Shown: positions 45,717 through 58,185 of the stretch, one piece after another | Position numbering within the stretch: position 1 is the stretch's first letter | How the letters are laid out: the number at the start of each line of letters is the position of its first letter | Assembly: GCF_963855985.1 (NCBI RefSeq) | Contig: NC_087099.1 | Coordinates: 3,688,001 to 3,752,000, forward strand | Source of the DNA: Ostrinia nubilalis | Taxonomy: Eukaryota; Arthropoda; Insecta; Lepidoptera; Crambidae | DNA: 64,000 bases | Reading direction: 5' to 3' | Made by a program: the position numbers and the translations under genes | The notes under the pieces: generated by a model | What the model was told of the DNA's origin: nothing | The model's input: only the letters and a program-made list of their open reading frames with translations | Database searches by the model: none

Positions 45717-46850
45717 AATACTGTGAAGTCAAGACTTTACATTGGAGGTACCTATTTTCATTTTGATGACTGATGTAGATTTTAAGATTTACCTTGACCT
45801 GAATAAGATGGTTTCTCTTCTTAAGTCACTGAAAAAGCATCTTTCTTCCATCGACCATCAAGATTAATTAATAACCAAATTGAAGATGCGAATACCACGC
45901 TTATGTATAACACAATATTAATGACATCAATGTTTCAGCGAGGAATGGTATCCACATCCCATAATGGGGTAAACGTGACTCGCCAACATTCCTGCGGTTT
46001 CCCTCAGCGGGGAAACTGTCGTGTAATCTTCACCTTAATTACCTTTGATACAAAAATAATAAGATGTAGGCATGGGAAATGATACAGGGTTAATGGGAAA
46101 TCGTTTTCTTGAGCGGTTTCAGTAATAACTAGCGAGTGAACCTCGTGAAACTATGAGGTTGTGGTTATCATGAAGTGTGTTAGGTAATTTTGACGCAAAT
46201 GCTAGTAAATATTTGTAAGATAGGTAAAAATAATTTTCTTAGAGGGATAGACGATAGTTAGTTCCCGTTAAGTAACCGATAAAGGAATAGAAAATAAAAA
46301 TTTAATAAGTTGTATCTTAGGAAACTCTCATCTGTAAATTGTAAAAAACCAGTAAATAAAAACAATCTAAGTTTACATAAAATTATAGTACGTTTTAATT
46401 ACTTTAAAACATAGTCAATTTAATATACCTACTTTATTACAGTCTGCGGTCTTAAACGTCTAATTTAAAAACATCCCATCTTTCCTCTTAATACCTGTTT
46501 TTACTGTCGGTACATGCCTTAACCTATAAATATAACGACACCCATTCAAGGGGAACTTTATCCCCACCTATTTCACTGAGGAGACTATCCTGAAAACCGT
46601 TCGAGTTACTGCTCTAGTTTTACAAGGGGAAACGATAAAAACGAAGGAAACAGGTAGAAATACGGTTTTGCTTCAGTAAAAAAGTTTATAGGCGAAGTTT
46701 GGAATAAAAAGTGCAACCGGTCTTCGACACAGCGGTCGCTGGAATTGTGTGTTGCCAGTTTGGCGTTAAAAACACAGCGAGTTTAGTGGGGTTTCGGTTT
46801 GCTATTCGATTTACTTTTAGCTTGAACGGGAGGGAAAAAAGATAATGGAG
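45717..46850. other. AT-rich DNA, no supported gene
   Basis: No supported feature. Confidence 0.4.
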
Positions 46851-46854
46851 AGAT

Positions 46855-46990
46855 CGTTAAACTGCCTGACCTGCTACTACCCTTGTGGTTGCGGGTTCAA
46901 ATCTAGCTTAGGGTAATTGTTTATGTGATGAGCAAGGGCATCAAGTCATCGACATGAATATTTATAGTACCTACCGTTTATACCGTTTAC
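46855..46990 (+). repeat. SINE-like fragment with B-box
   Basis: A GTGGTTGCGGGTTCAAATCT B-box region at about 46885-46904 is followed by GTGATGAGCAAGGGCATCAA and ATTTATAGTACCTACC, the order seen in tRNA-derived SINEs. No clear A-box or tail. Confidence 0.4.
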
Positions 46991-47329
46991 TCAATATTCA
47001 TTATGAATTACTATTATCTGTTAGCTAGTTAGACGACGATGTAATTATTGGAACGAATTAACGACATAGGTACCTTTGTATCAAAATTTCACGCTACATA
47101 AAACTGCAGCTTTATTAATGGTTAACTCAAAGCCAATCGTATGCCGCAGTCAAGAAAAAGAACCCTATGGACTGCGAAAGCGCATAATGTACCAGAAAAC
47201 GCTATAGAAGTCTGCTGCTGTATTATTTTTCTCTGAAAATATTAAAACAATACGCGGTCTGAAAATATAAGCGATATTATAGACAACGAAAGGATTGTCC
47301 CGTGCCCGTTCACAGACAAAAATACTCGT

Positions 47330-48135
47330 AGAAAGTGTGGGTAATATGTGATTCTGGTCACGCGTGCGGCAGGCGACAACTGGCGAGTACCCTCGTCCAG
47401 CTGATGAAGTTACTCCAGGGCTGGCGCGATGCAAGTAATAATTGGAATTGGAATTGAAACTTGTTTCTACAGTTAGCGAGACCACGCCCTGAAATTAAAA
47501 AATAGTCCCTAAAATTATAAATGTTTGATTGTGAGATTAACGTGCATTGATAAAGTTTTTATCTCGTTTCATATTCAATCGTTTTTTCAATAGAGATAAT
47601 AATATAATTATTCCAGTAAAATATAACTGGACTGCATATTATTATATTAATATGTAAGTGATGCAACTGAAAGTGTATCATTTAGCTGAAAATAAAAATG
47701 CTCAAAGATATTATTCATCACTATTTAAGCTACCGTTGAAGCGCAACAATAATTTGTGACGCTATTTTAGGAGGCGAAAGGAAAATTCTAACTGCCGCTT
47801 TAGTGTTGCCAGTTCTTGATCAAAAAATACTTGGAAAAATTGTAGACTGACAATTCCGATCACGTACGCGACAAGCGACTGCCCTCGTCCAGCTCATGAA
47901 GTTACTTCAGTCAGGGTCACCATGGTATTATAAATGATAGCTTAGCATAGTTGCAAAACGTTGTAGCGTAGCGTGACGCTATTATCTCGCTGTCATTCAG
48001 TGTTGCCGTGTTTTAGGAAAAAATACCCCAATAAAATTGTCCAGCCTGATCATTCTGGTCACGTACGCGACAAGCGACCAAGAGTGCTCTCGTCCAGCTG
48101 ATGAAGTCGCTTCAGGGTCGCCACGATACAAATTA
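47330..48135. repeat. Three-fold imperfect repeat
   Basis: Three blocks (about 47338-47440, 47868-47935 and 48045-48130) share GGTCACGTACGCGACAAGCG, then CCCTCGTCCAGCTGATGAAG, TTACTTCAG and GGGTC. Before the second and third blocks there is a further shared stretch with GACGCTATT and AGTGTTGCC. The first is the most divergent. I see no terminal repeats or protein frame shared by the three. Confidence 0.75.
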
Positions 48136-51100
48136 ATTATTCAATGAGATTTGCCTAAATTAACCTTGTGATAAAATAACTTGTACTTTCTAGAAGGTCT
48201 GAAGAATTGGAAACCTATGGGAAATTACATTATTTATAGCCCAGTTTGTACAATGCAGGTTTAGATAATCCTTCGCTGGTTTTGTCGAAACTTGTATGTT
48301 CTCAACTTGAGAACCCTTTTACAAGACCATTGATTACGATCATGTATAAAAGAGAATTCACCCTAAAATTGCATTAAAATAATAAAAGTTTAAAAATTAT
48401 ACTCTGAATACGTAAATCCCCAATCTTACATTATGAAAGCATAGCATTAATAATCACTTGAGCTCTTCACACACAAAATACGAATATTTATAAAAACGTG
48501 ATGGATTTCCATCGAAAATTTAAAACGATATTTATACAAACAGCAAATGCAAACCTTCGAACTTTTTTATGGAATCTGAAAGGTTTTATGAAATGAAAAA
48601 AGCCACTCAACAAAATGGATCCGAAGCTTGAATAAAGCGGAGAATGGCTGTAAAATAGGCTTATTTCAGAAACAAAGGCTCAAATACCATTGAACGTATA
48701 ATATTATTGACCAACTGTACAAAAGCCTGTTAAATTGTCTCCTAAATAAAGGTGAAAATGAAAAGCATTTTGGCAGGCTTCAATTCAATTGTATTAGAGA
48801 ATGTGAAATCATTTTCTAAATGTTCAGTTTGTATTATTTTTATTATGAAGTCTGACTCGACGTTCTAGCTAGACCTTATCAAACAGTAAAATAACCTTAA
48901 GTTTAGTGAATAGAATGCTAAATTGAGATTAGATTTTAAATTATTGTAAATAGTTTACTTAGGTACATCTAACTAAAAATTTCGTTTATATTTCGAAAAA
49001 TATAAAAAAATACACAACTCATTGGGATTACAATGGAGGGGCTTAATTGGGACGTCTATATTCGTATGTAAAGCGATTATACAATACAAACCTACTTTCG
49101 TTTCAATCATGGTATTTATTTAAATGATTTTTATAATCCTTTACACCGCATTAAGCTTCAGGATGCGTATTTTGAACACACATAATTTTCGTAAATCGCT
49201 TAAATTCGTTCGTTCGTCTGCGACTACGTATTCAAATCGGAACCTTAACGCTTCAAAAATACGCCACCAGAATTCCAATGCTTATAGCTGGCTTAGTAAA
49301 AAACAATAACATCCTAACACCGACGAAATAATTTCGGTTTAGCGATTCCGCGATTGCAATATCTATGTTGACGTAAGGGGGAGCGTTTTAAAATAATCTT
49401 ATCCATAATTCAAAACGGGGAGTCTGTAGATTATCCCCATGGTGTTGACTTTCGGGATTCCCTTTTTGTATAAGATGAACGATTTTGTATTCTGCCATGA
49501 ATGCTTTCGGTTGTCAAGCAAGAATTATTGGAGTAACGAATTGGTGATGAGGGCCGGTATTCGTTTTGTTATTGCAGGAAGAAATATATTGTGATAAATT
49601 GAAGATTATTAATTAGTTGGTTCACCACCAACTGTCGCCAGTTAGTGATTGTTTTGTTTCTGATTTAACAAGAGCGGAATAAAATTGGAAAGGAAGGTCA
49701 ATTTTCCCACGATTGTGAAACGTCAAGTGGCAAAAGTCAAAAACTAACATCCCAATAAGTATTGATAGTAGCTCCCTCTTGTAAATCATTTTATGGTTGT
49801 CCAACGTGGCAAAAATTTGTACTATTAATCCAGTATAGATAGTAGCGCCCACCTGACAATGTCAAGGCTGGGTCGGTTCACTGTTGAACATCAATCATCA
49901 ACCTAGTCTGATCCTGTCCATAACGTGGTTTAAATTTTTATGAGCAAATGTCACAACCCTGGCAGCAAACATTTTTAGCCTAAACATTTTTAGCTGACGT
50001 GGTTCCATCAAACCGACGAATTAACGTGCCTTCTGAAGCATGGAATCGTATTTATTTTCGGCCAGTCGATTCTAATCAATTCGTAATTTCCAATAAAAAT
50101 GCCTGTATAATAACGGGAAATAGGAATTGAGTCCAGCTCAAATAGATCCAGATCAAAGGCGATCAAAACAATTCAAAACCGATCTTTCATTCTACAAAAA
50201 CTTTGCTCTACAGTTTCTGTAATTTATTCCGCTGTATTAAGGTTTATATTCCAATGAAAATATAACCATTTTAGCACGTGACTATACACTAATCACCATG
50301 ATATTAATTAAAGCCCGTTCAATGGATCTTTGATATAAATACCTGTAGCCTGCTTCACAAGCTCTCAGACGAGCTTAAGACCGCAATGTTTGAAGACAGC
50401 GTGTAATTGAGGACTCTAAGCAAACGAGATAAGGCCCTTTGCCTTCTGAAGGGCTAGTCAAAATTGTTGAAGGCGCAAAATCAAGAAATATTAAGGTTAT
50501 TGACACTTAGTATGATTTATGAATATGTAAAGACTTTCGAATCAATTAGACGTTAGCAAACGTTTGCGTACCTACCTAATTTGTACATGATGTAGTTTGG
50601 ATTTTTTGTTTTAACGTTGTTAGGCACTTTGACATCATTATCATTACCATGTTCAATTGTTCATGTTCGTTCACACTACATTACATTTTCTGTGTCGTGT
50701 AACGATGCAGCTTCAACAACAACTATGTATAACTAACTACCTGCTGTCTAATAAATATATTATTATGAGTAAAAAAGTAGATAAGTAGAAGAAGGAGTTA
50801 TAACTAATAATATTCCATAAGCACAAGAATAATTAATAGCGGTAAAATTATCAAGATTTTAATCTTCAAAAGATAGAAGACATACATGTTGGTTCTGTTT
50901 CTTTAAGAATTTTCATATTACTGAAATCGCCAGTTTGCTTATTCGTGTATCAACAGTTGAACCTCAACATCGGCCTCAAGAGGACCATGAAATTTAGTTA
51001 AACGCTCCCTCCATTAAGCGTCGACAAAATCGGATAAAACCATATTATCTTTTTATTGCTGAAATTTATATCACACAACACTCGAAGCTTCTTTTTTATG

Positions 51101-51770
51101 TAACCCATTGTTTAAAGGGTCCCCGCTCGACCCCCGTAAATCTCCTCTATCGGTACCTCTTATGTTAACAAATGTATATTTACGAACCAATCTATTTTGC
51201 CACTAAACAGATTCGTATTGCAAGGGTATTGGGTCGAAATTTCACTAAAACACAACCCAAACGCTGAAAAGCTTGTGTTGTTATGTATTGGATATTGTGA
51301 TGTTGATGAAGGTCAAAGGCAGGAAGTATACAAAATATGTTACGTTGGCTTGCTATGAAACATTTAACTTTATTTTAGTGGCCTATGATTTATAATCATC
51401 AATATAATATTATTATGTATTTTTTGTTATTCGATATGGAACAAATAAGGCACAACACGTGATCATAACAAATGAAATTGGACGATGTAGCACGCTCTAC
51501 ATTTCTATGTATATTTTTTTCTTTATGTACGACCATACTATGAAAGTTTGATACAAACTCAAGTAACTATTATATACTAATTTACTTAATGTTTGTCTCT
51601 AGTTAACTAAGTTTGGTTTGTACTGACGCGTTTTGTAAGTACTAATTCGGTAAAAAATAACAATGTATTGGGATTCGAACACTCACAAAATACGTCTCCA
51701 GCCAGACATGGAATAGAACTATCAAGGTCAAAAGTATCCTTATAAACCTCTTTCATTATGTCATAAAGAT
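48136..51770. other. AT-rich DNA, no supported gene
   Basis: 3.6 kb without a feature I can support. Short frames at 49124-49309 and 49622-49852 lack context. A B-box-like GTGTTCGAATCC (minus strand, near 51671-51682) may be a SINE remnant. Confidence 0.4.
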
Positions 51771-51773
51771 ATA

Positions 51774-52037
51774 CAGGATGTTATGTAAATGGGTATATGA
51801 GCCGACACTAGCCCATGTCAACATGGGCATATAAATGGTATGGTGAAGTCAGAAATTTGATATCTTCATTTTAATTATTTTAATTTTCATACAAATCGGA
51901 TTTTATAAAATTTATTTTGTATGAAAATTAAAAAAAAAAAAAATATGATATCAAATTTCTGACTTCACCATACCATTTATATGCCCATGTTAACATGAGC
52001 TAGTGTCGGCTCATATACCCATTTACCTAACACCCTG
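51774..52037. mobile_element. MITE family C, copy 2 (complete palindrome)
   Basis: TA on both sides. Arms of about 125 bases (51774-51900 and 51915-52037) are near-perfect reverse complements, starting CAGGATGTTATGTAAATGGG. The almost fully palindromic structure and TA target duplication suggest a Tc1/mariner-type MITE. The 96-codon frame at 52003-52293 begins in its right arm and is not supported. Confidence 0.9.
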
Positions 52038-54300
52038 TATACCAAATAAAATGTTTTTGTCAAATCATCACAGTGATTTATTCCGATTGTTATTTCTCCC
52101 AAACAAAACCATTTTTATTCGAATAGATTGTTTTTCTATGCTAAGCGACGTGATTCGCGAACTTTTTATTATGCTCTACAAAGAAATTCAACAAAGCAGT
52201 CGTGCTTCTAGTGGGGCTATTATTCAAATAAAATTTCAATCTACCGTCAATATTCCTTTTCATTTTGCTGGAGGACTCAAGTTTTCTCAATAGCCCCAAT
52301 TTCGTTGGAATATTCGTGAGTAATATAAAAATATGGGAAGGTCCTCACTCCTCCATCCTTTTTGTCCCTAACTATAATATTGGCTACCTACTAATTTATA
52401 AGCGATTGTGTTTTGATCGTTTGTCAGAAAAGGGAGCTTTACATTTTTTACCGAGCTATCTTAAAATGATATTTCATTTTATACTTAGGTACCTTTTCAT
52501 AAAATAGATAGATCATCTTTTGACACAGATTAGTTACTTTAAAAGGTCCAAAAGACTATAAATAATGATGATCTAATTTGTAAATAAATGTTCTTATTTT
52601 AAGCAATCTTTTACCCTAAAACCTGTATTTTTCCTTTAGAGGGTGGCTGAGTCGTGTAATTAATTTTAGTGTTGTAGAAACTCTAGGAACGTAACCTAAA
52701 TGTTAAATTCATTTAGAAGTTAGGTAGCTGAATGTTTCTATTAATTACTTATTTGAATTCCTCATAGTTTCAGACAGTTTTTCCTTTATTGAGGCGCAAG
52801 GTAGGTACCTAAACAGGTAAACCAGTCGAAATCTCCTTCCCAAAGTCACAGGCTAGTCCTCGCCCACTCTCCTTTAGCCTCTAGAAGCTTAAGTTGTAAA
52901 TGTCAGAGTGTTATCAGTTCAATCACTTTTACGCAAGGTAACGGGACTATTCCTACCCCTCGTTTCCACCGCTGCAACTCCTGTGTAGCCAGGAACTACA
53001 GCTTGACAATGTCTGCTAATAAAAACCCAACCAGTGAAGGTCAAGTTGGTCCCGGGGGAAAGTTAAACTGTCTTTGTACCTGCAACAAAATTAATTAGAA
53101 TAACATAGGAAGAGTTCGAAGTTAAGGTTCCATGGCAAAGCTTTTTGAAAAGATATGCACCACGGAAAATAAACACCTATTCTATGAGCTACCTGCCAAT
53201 AATATTTTTCACAAAATCAATTACGTAGCCGTATTCTTTAAATCTATCTGTGAATACTCCCGTATGTTCGAGAATCGTTCGATGGGTTAAAACTGACTGA
53301 CTGAAAGCGACTTCTTTGTTTGTCCCAGATAAAATGTTCAGATCATATGGCTTCGTCGTTTCACAGCTCACTTCCCGGTTTAGTTTCGATAGATTCCCCC
53401 ATACTTCCGTCTCGGATGCACAATGCAACGCTTGTAAGCCTATCCCTACGGATTTGTATCGTACCAGACAATACGCGCGTTTGGTTGGCCCAAGTAATAA
53501 GAAAATTGAAAATAATTAGTTAGTTTATTTTTTCTTCCTTTTATGGAACTTAAAATAAACATACTGAAATAAAAGCTGAAAAAAAGGTGTAACAACATTG
53601 AAACGTCAAAATTCACGACTCGAGTTTGTTATCGAATTAAATAAGTAAAATTACATCACATTATCTTTGTAGATAATCTTCTCTTACTTCTATTATAGAA
53701 AAAAGTGAGGCCTAGTAGACGCTTAGATCAATCTGTAACTGGTATTTTTTATGACAGGGAAATAAAATATTATGTGTATTTTAGTGTTAATTCTTCATAA
53801 CAAAGAAGACAAAAACCCTGAAAACAAAAAATATATATTCTGGGCAGCAGCTAACATAAAAAAACGTCTCTATCACGACTATCGTAACCGCTAAAACTTT
53901 ATTTCCTAAGTAACCCGCTGCCGCTTATAAATCAATTCCAAAGCAGAAGCTTAGCTATCAGAATTTGGGTCAGTCCATGTGCGGGATTTCTTCCAATAGA
54001 TTTGCTTGTTACGCCTCGATCGCCGATAAAATTACTGCGGAGTCGTCGACGGGGAAGATTTTTGATAGATGCCTTTATGCTGAAAGGGTAGGTATTAATT
54101 TGGCAATGTGTCCGGCGTAATGGCCCGGATTTTATGATTTTGGGCCTGTTGGATTGAGGAGATAGATACGATTCCAACTTTATTGCGCGGCTATATCTGA
54201 ATTGCCGCAGCGTGACGTTAGCTATAAGTTATGTCATATTGTACATACTCGTAGGTCTGTCGGTTAGCGATATTTTACGCAGAGAAGCCCGCTAATTTTA
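52038..54300. other. AT-rich DNA, possibly containing old repeats
   Basis: A segment at 52830-53080 looks repeat-like (GCAACTCCTGTGTAGCCAGG, CTACAGCTTGACAATG), but its class is unknown. Frames at 53189-53523 overlap on both strands and have no recognised motif. The patch at 53940-54180 has no supported exon. Confidence 0.3.
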
Positions 54301-54301
54301 G

Positions 54302-54457
54302 TCCACAGTGGGCTGAGTGTGAGATATAATGTATGAAAATTTTAGTTTTTGAACGTTTCCCGCTAGGGGCGCTGTACAACCCACAATCCGTCATACATTT
54401 AATGTCATTTTTTGACGCGCTCACTAGTGAGCGCGTTTGATGTAAACTCGCACTAGG
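54302..54457. mobile_element. MITE family D, copy 2 (diverged)
   Basis: Shares CCGCTAGGGGCGCTGTACAA, CATACATTTAATGTCATTTT and a CGCGCTCACTAGTGAGCGCG palindrome, and ends with GATGTAAACTCGCACTAG, in the opposite orientation to 17556-17727. Confidence 0.55.
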
Positions 54458-54459
54458 CC

Positions 54460-55000
54460 GTCAGTCCAAACATCATATTTTATAGCCAGAGTAATTGTCC
54501 TCTCCAAGCCATCAGAAGTTCATCCCTACCATTGAAAACTAATTAGTTAAACTTAAAATGTAGGCCCACGCCGCAATTTAATAACAAACACAAATATTTA
54601 TTAACTTTTAGCTCACGAAAAAAATAGTTCTTGGAGATGATTTACTAGTCTAGATTTTGTGTCTAGATGGTAAATGACAATCAGTGAAACTTGAAAGGTC
54701 TGAAAAAATGCAGTTTACAGTCGAACAGGTAGAAATACGGTCTGGTATGTCCTTGCCATTTTTACATTCACATCAAAAATACACATCAAATAGCCATCAA
54801 AAAAGCTATAGCCGCGTTTCACGTTATGACCCGTGAAGTAGGTAAATACTGCATTGTGATGTTAAATGTGGCCCGCGGGATGTGACGTCACGGGCGGGTA
54901 ATCAGACCGGTATTTACGGGGCATTGCCGCAATCCCGATCCTGAGTGTGATAAGCTTTACCGTTTGCTGGGTGTTTGGAATGAATATATCGCAACTAGCA
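54460..55000. other. AT-rich DNA, no supported gene
   Basis: No supported feature. Confidence 0.4.
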
Positions 55001-55001
55001 A

Positions 55002-55433
55002 TCTTATAATAATATCTATAAAAGCGAAAAGTCACTGACTGACTGACTCACTCATCACAAAATCTTAGAAACTCTAAGTGCTAAGAGTCTCAAATTTTTC
55101 ATGGGGGTTGTTACTTCGTTAATGAGTGTAGTGGAAGTTATAAATGAAAAGGAGTGGACTGTATGAAATTAATTATCTATGCAGTATAATTTTACAAGAT
55201 TATCGAGACCGTTTAGAGCAAAGTCGTTGAAGAGAGTGCGTCAGGATCGTCTGTTTGGATGTTCGCTCGCGAACCGAACATTGCTCGTTCGTTCGCCGAA
55301 CGCTCGCCGCTCCCTCCGGTCACGCTGCCCGCGGGCAATGTCCGTGAGTAGACAGAGTTCTTTTTAGAACGTAAGTGCTCACTAAGACGGAATTTTGCAA
55401 AATTCAACCAACAAAGTCGCAGGCGGCCGCTAG
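55002..55433 (+). mobile_element. Non-autonomous Helitron, fifth subfamily (GTCA/ACTG type)
   Basis: Starts TCTTATAATAATATCTATAA after A. It has an ACTGACTGACTGACTCACTC tract at about 55033-55052 and ends GTCGCAGGCGGCCGCTAG before T. At 432 bases it is the longest Helitron copy here. A GC-rich internal stretch (55250-55335) contains CGTTCGTTCGCCGAACGCTC and may be a secondary insertion. Open frames over it are unsupported. Confidence 0.75.
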
Positions 55434-56090
55434 TTTTGAATATAATTTAAATACCTAACATAGCAAATAAAGACATGTGGAGTGAATTTCTGGAATGAAA
55501 TAACTTAGATGAAACTTGAAACTGTTTTACAGTAGTATCAAAATAAAGATGCATAGGTACGACTCCGAATTTGATATCTGTGAGCGCAATAAAAAAGTAG
55601 AATTTTATATTTTTTTGTAAAAATTGTGTCAAATATACCTCGACTTACTTTTTCAATTTAAATTATGTAGGTAAGTACTTACTGTTAATTTTTGTAAGAA
55701 ACTTTACGTAATTTAATCAGTTACTTACACAGCCCACAAAAAAATAATCCTCCACTCTATCTCGACCTGATTATCATTCTAGAACCGTACCCAAATACCC
55801 TTCCAGTCTAGAAACAAAAGACTAAAATCTACGAATTGAATTAACAACTTAATTGAAATTACAAAGTGTTGCCATTTCACGAAATGTGGCAGACTGAATT
55901 GGATTTTGTTCGAGCTCGCACGCTGGCTACACTCGAGTAACGAGTATGCAAATTGTATTAAGTATTACATTAAATTACAAGTTACTTACGAGTGTGAATT
56001 TGTCTGAGGAATGAGATTTTTGGTAATTAAAATTCATTCTTTGGAGATATTTAAGAGCTTATACAAGCAGTTGAGTTGTATTGAAAGAGA
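55434..56090. other. AT-rich DNA, no supported gene
   Basis: No supported feature. Confidence 0.4.
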
Positions 56091-56271
56091 CTTATCCCTT
56101 TCGCACCTGAATGAAACGATCGTGAGTTTCTTCTTTGAAAAATTATAAGTTCGCGCCAAATTCGTTTCTCCGCGCCAAACCGACCTCACATTATCGTGCG
56201 CTTATCGATCTAAGCAATAAAAAACAGTTTTGGCGGCTAAATGAATCAGTAGCCGAGAGCGCACCGGAAAA

Positions 56272-56715
56272 ATGGCTGCGTTTCTTGACCCCGTCACTGG
56301 ACGTCGTAAGTAATATTTATTTTATTGCAATTTTCGTAGGAATTCATTGATATTTTAATTGTATTACATCATTGAGTGTATGATGCATCTGAATAACTAT
56401 AAATTTCTTCTATATTCTAAGCAATTACCGATTAAATTTATGAAAAAAATACCAGCTCACTATCGTGATATCTGGGTTGCAATTGTACCAACGCATGATC
56501 GTGAATTTATTAATTTTTAAGTTATTTTTCGATATTTGCCATTGAACAACGATCTCGTTTTGGGCTTCCTCGACGAAGGTGACTGTTCCGAGTTGGACTT
56601 TGTCGACAACGACCAAGAGATTTTCCCTCCGCAGCCGGAAAATGATGAAAAAGGTGAAGTTGAGCTATCCTCTCCGCCTCACCCATCTGTGGCAGCTGGG
56701 CAATTGAATATCTAA
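56272..56715 (+). pseudogene. Transposase-like N-terminus, probably piggyBac, two exons
   Basis: Exon one is ATG at 56272 reading MAAFLDPVTGR, with a donor GTAAGT at 56306 (phase 1). A matching acceptor, AATTTTTAAG, ends at 56521. Exon two, entering in the same phase, reads LIFRYLPLNNDLVLGFLDEG, then an acidic run with DCSELDFVDNDQE and PENDEKGEVELSS, to a TAA at 56713-56715. An acidic, low-complexity N-terminus is usual for piggyBac transposases (family knowledge). Just past the stop, a plus-one shift opens KRESTSDNMDGRKADPSCSK, so a single-base change probably caused the stop. The catalytic region is absent. The two-exon reading is my inference from phase agreement. Confidence 0.45.
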
Positions 56716-56817
56716 GAGAGAGTCTACGTCTGATAATATGGATGGTAGAAAAGCAGACCCATCTTGTTCTAAAAAGTCAAAGCAGACACCTTGTTCAATA
56801 GTAACTTTCATATCCTA

Positions 56818-57375
56818 GGATCGCAATGTACTGGCGGTATTTCACTCCAGCCCATCGTCTGCAACTTTACAAGGCACAGGTTCGGCCTCATATGGAATAC
56901 TATTCTCATCTTTAGGCAGGTGCGCCCCAGTACCAACTTCTCCCTCTGGACCGCATTGAACAGAGAGCAGCTCGAATCGTTGACTGCCAAGACATTTCGG
57001 ATGTGCTTGACCCCTTGGCGCTGCGTAGAGATATGTATCCTCACTGTGCATCTTCAATCGCATGTATCACGGGGAGTGCTCCGAAGAATTGTCCGGACTT
57101 ATTCCTGTCGCCACTTTTCGCCACCGATCTACCCGACAGCACTTCCATCCACTTAGATGGTTGGCAGTCCACAACAGTACGTTTCTCTAGAAACTTCCTG
57201 CCCCGTACAACCAAACTGTGGAATGGACTGTCGTCTGCGGTGTTTCCGGACGGATACGACATGCAAGCTTTCAAGAAGAGAGCGTATCTTTACCTTAAAG
57301 GCCGGCAACGCACCTGTAACGCAAGGACAGTACTGGGGGCACGGCAAACCACATAGTAAAGTTGCACAGCCAGAA
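56818..57375 (+). pseudogene. Non-LTR retrotransposon (CR1/Jockey-like) ORF2 C-terminus
   Basis: One plus-strand frame reads YWRYFTPAHRLQLYKAQVRP and HMEYYSHL, then a TAG where Trp is expected, [14 protein letters not shown] and [19 protein letters not shown]. After a shifted stretch with the sense of [10 protein letters not shown], it returns with [35 protein letters not shown] and [16 protein letters not shown]. This is the post-catalytic thumb and C-terminal region of a LINE common in Lepidoptera. Defects are one nonsense change and a pair of compensating frameshifts at about 57050 and 57150. It is inserted in the piggyBac-like element and is truncated at both ends. Confidence 0.8.
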
Positions 57376-58007
57376 AGGCCTTTTAGTTAATTTCTTTGTT
57401 TTTGTGTTAAATTTTTGTTTCCTAAGAAACATGAGTTTATCTCGCAAATGAACATGAAAATGATCTCATACAAAATTATGTGAATTTCGTTTAATTTCTA
57501 ATTTGTCTGTTGAAAGAACATTTACATTCCAATGAAAACAAAATACTGTAATGTTGTACCTAAGCTATAATGTTAGCAATTATTAAATAAGTCTTTTCTA
57601 ATAACCAGATGCATTTTATTTAATTATAAATATTTTTCTGGTAAGCGGACATTATCATTGCATAAAAATCTCATTAAAACTTATAAATGCACGATCGTGA
57701 GTTGGTAGAAGTCAACCCCAGAGCTCACTATCGTGATATCGACTTTCCAAAGTCCTGTTATACGCTGGATTTTTTTTACTATTTTTTACATTAATATTAC
57801 CACTTCTTTGCCAAAATAATATAGTTTTCATTGCAAAACAAAGGAACGAAAATCTCAGGTGCGAAAGGGTTATGAATAGTTGACATCCTGTGGCTGATGT
57901 GACGTTGATGAAGCGGTTTGAGAAACGCTGTAATTATCCAGCAATGTTTTCTTTTTCAAGATGTGGCAACCTACTAAAGGAATCCTACTTTGGAATGTAT
58001 TCATGAA

Positions 58008-58185
58008 CTAGCTGTGTCCCGCGTTCTTACTCATTGTAAAACGTAGCCTATGTGTTAATCCAGGGTGTCAGCTAACTCTATATATCAAATTTTATTCAAA
58101 TCGCCCCAGCCGTTTAGACGTGAAGAAGTAACAAACATACACATTCACATACTCACAATCTTTCGCCTTTATAATATTAGTGTGA
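58008..58185 (-). mobile_element. Non-autonomous Helitron, short copy
   Basis: Minus orientation: TCACACTAATATTATAAAGG start with CGAAAGATTGTGAG, GTTTGTTACTTCTTCACG and GGGGCGATTTGAATAAAATT inside, and ACGCGGGACACAGCTAG end before T. 178 bases. Confidence 0.8.

Larger units (their letters stand above)
56096..57869 (+). mobile_element. piggyBac-like element, internally deleted, with nested LINE
   Basis: Perfect 15-base terminal inverted repeats CCCTTTCGCACCTGA (56096-56110, and complement 57855-57869) are flanked on both sides by TTAT, a one-base variant of the piggyBac TTAA target. Subterminal ACGATCGTGAG-type motifs occur near the left end and, with CTCACTATCGTGATATC, on both inner sides. 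The left half carries what looks like the start of a transposase gene. The catalytic DDD part is missing, and a LINE fragment occupies the middle. Not capable of self-mobilisation. Confidence 0.75.

Noticed and set aside
52003..52293. Plus-strand 96-codon frame
   Set aside because: Its first codons are the right arm of a palindromic MITE, and the rest has no motif.
53189..53523. Overlapping frames on both strands
   Set aside because: Mutual antisense frames without splice signals or motifs.
56791..57390. Several overlapping frames of 64-121 codons
   Set aside because: All are alternative registers or antisense of one frameshifted LINE fragment.
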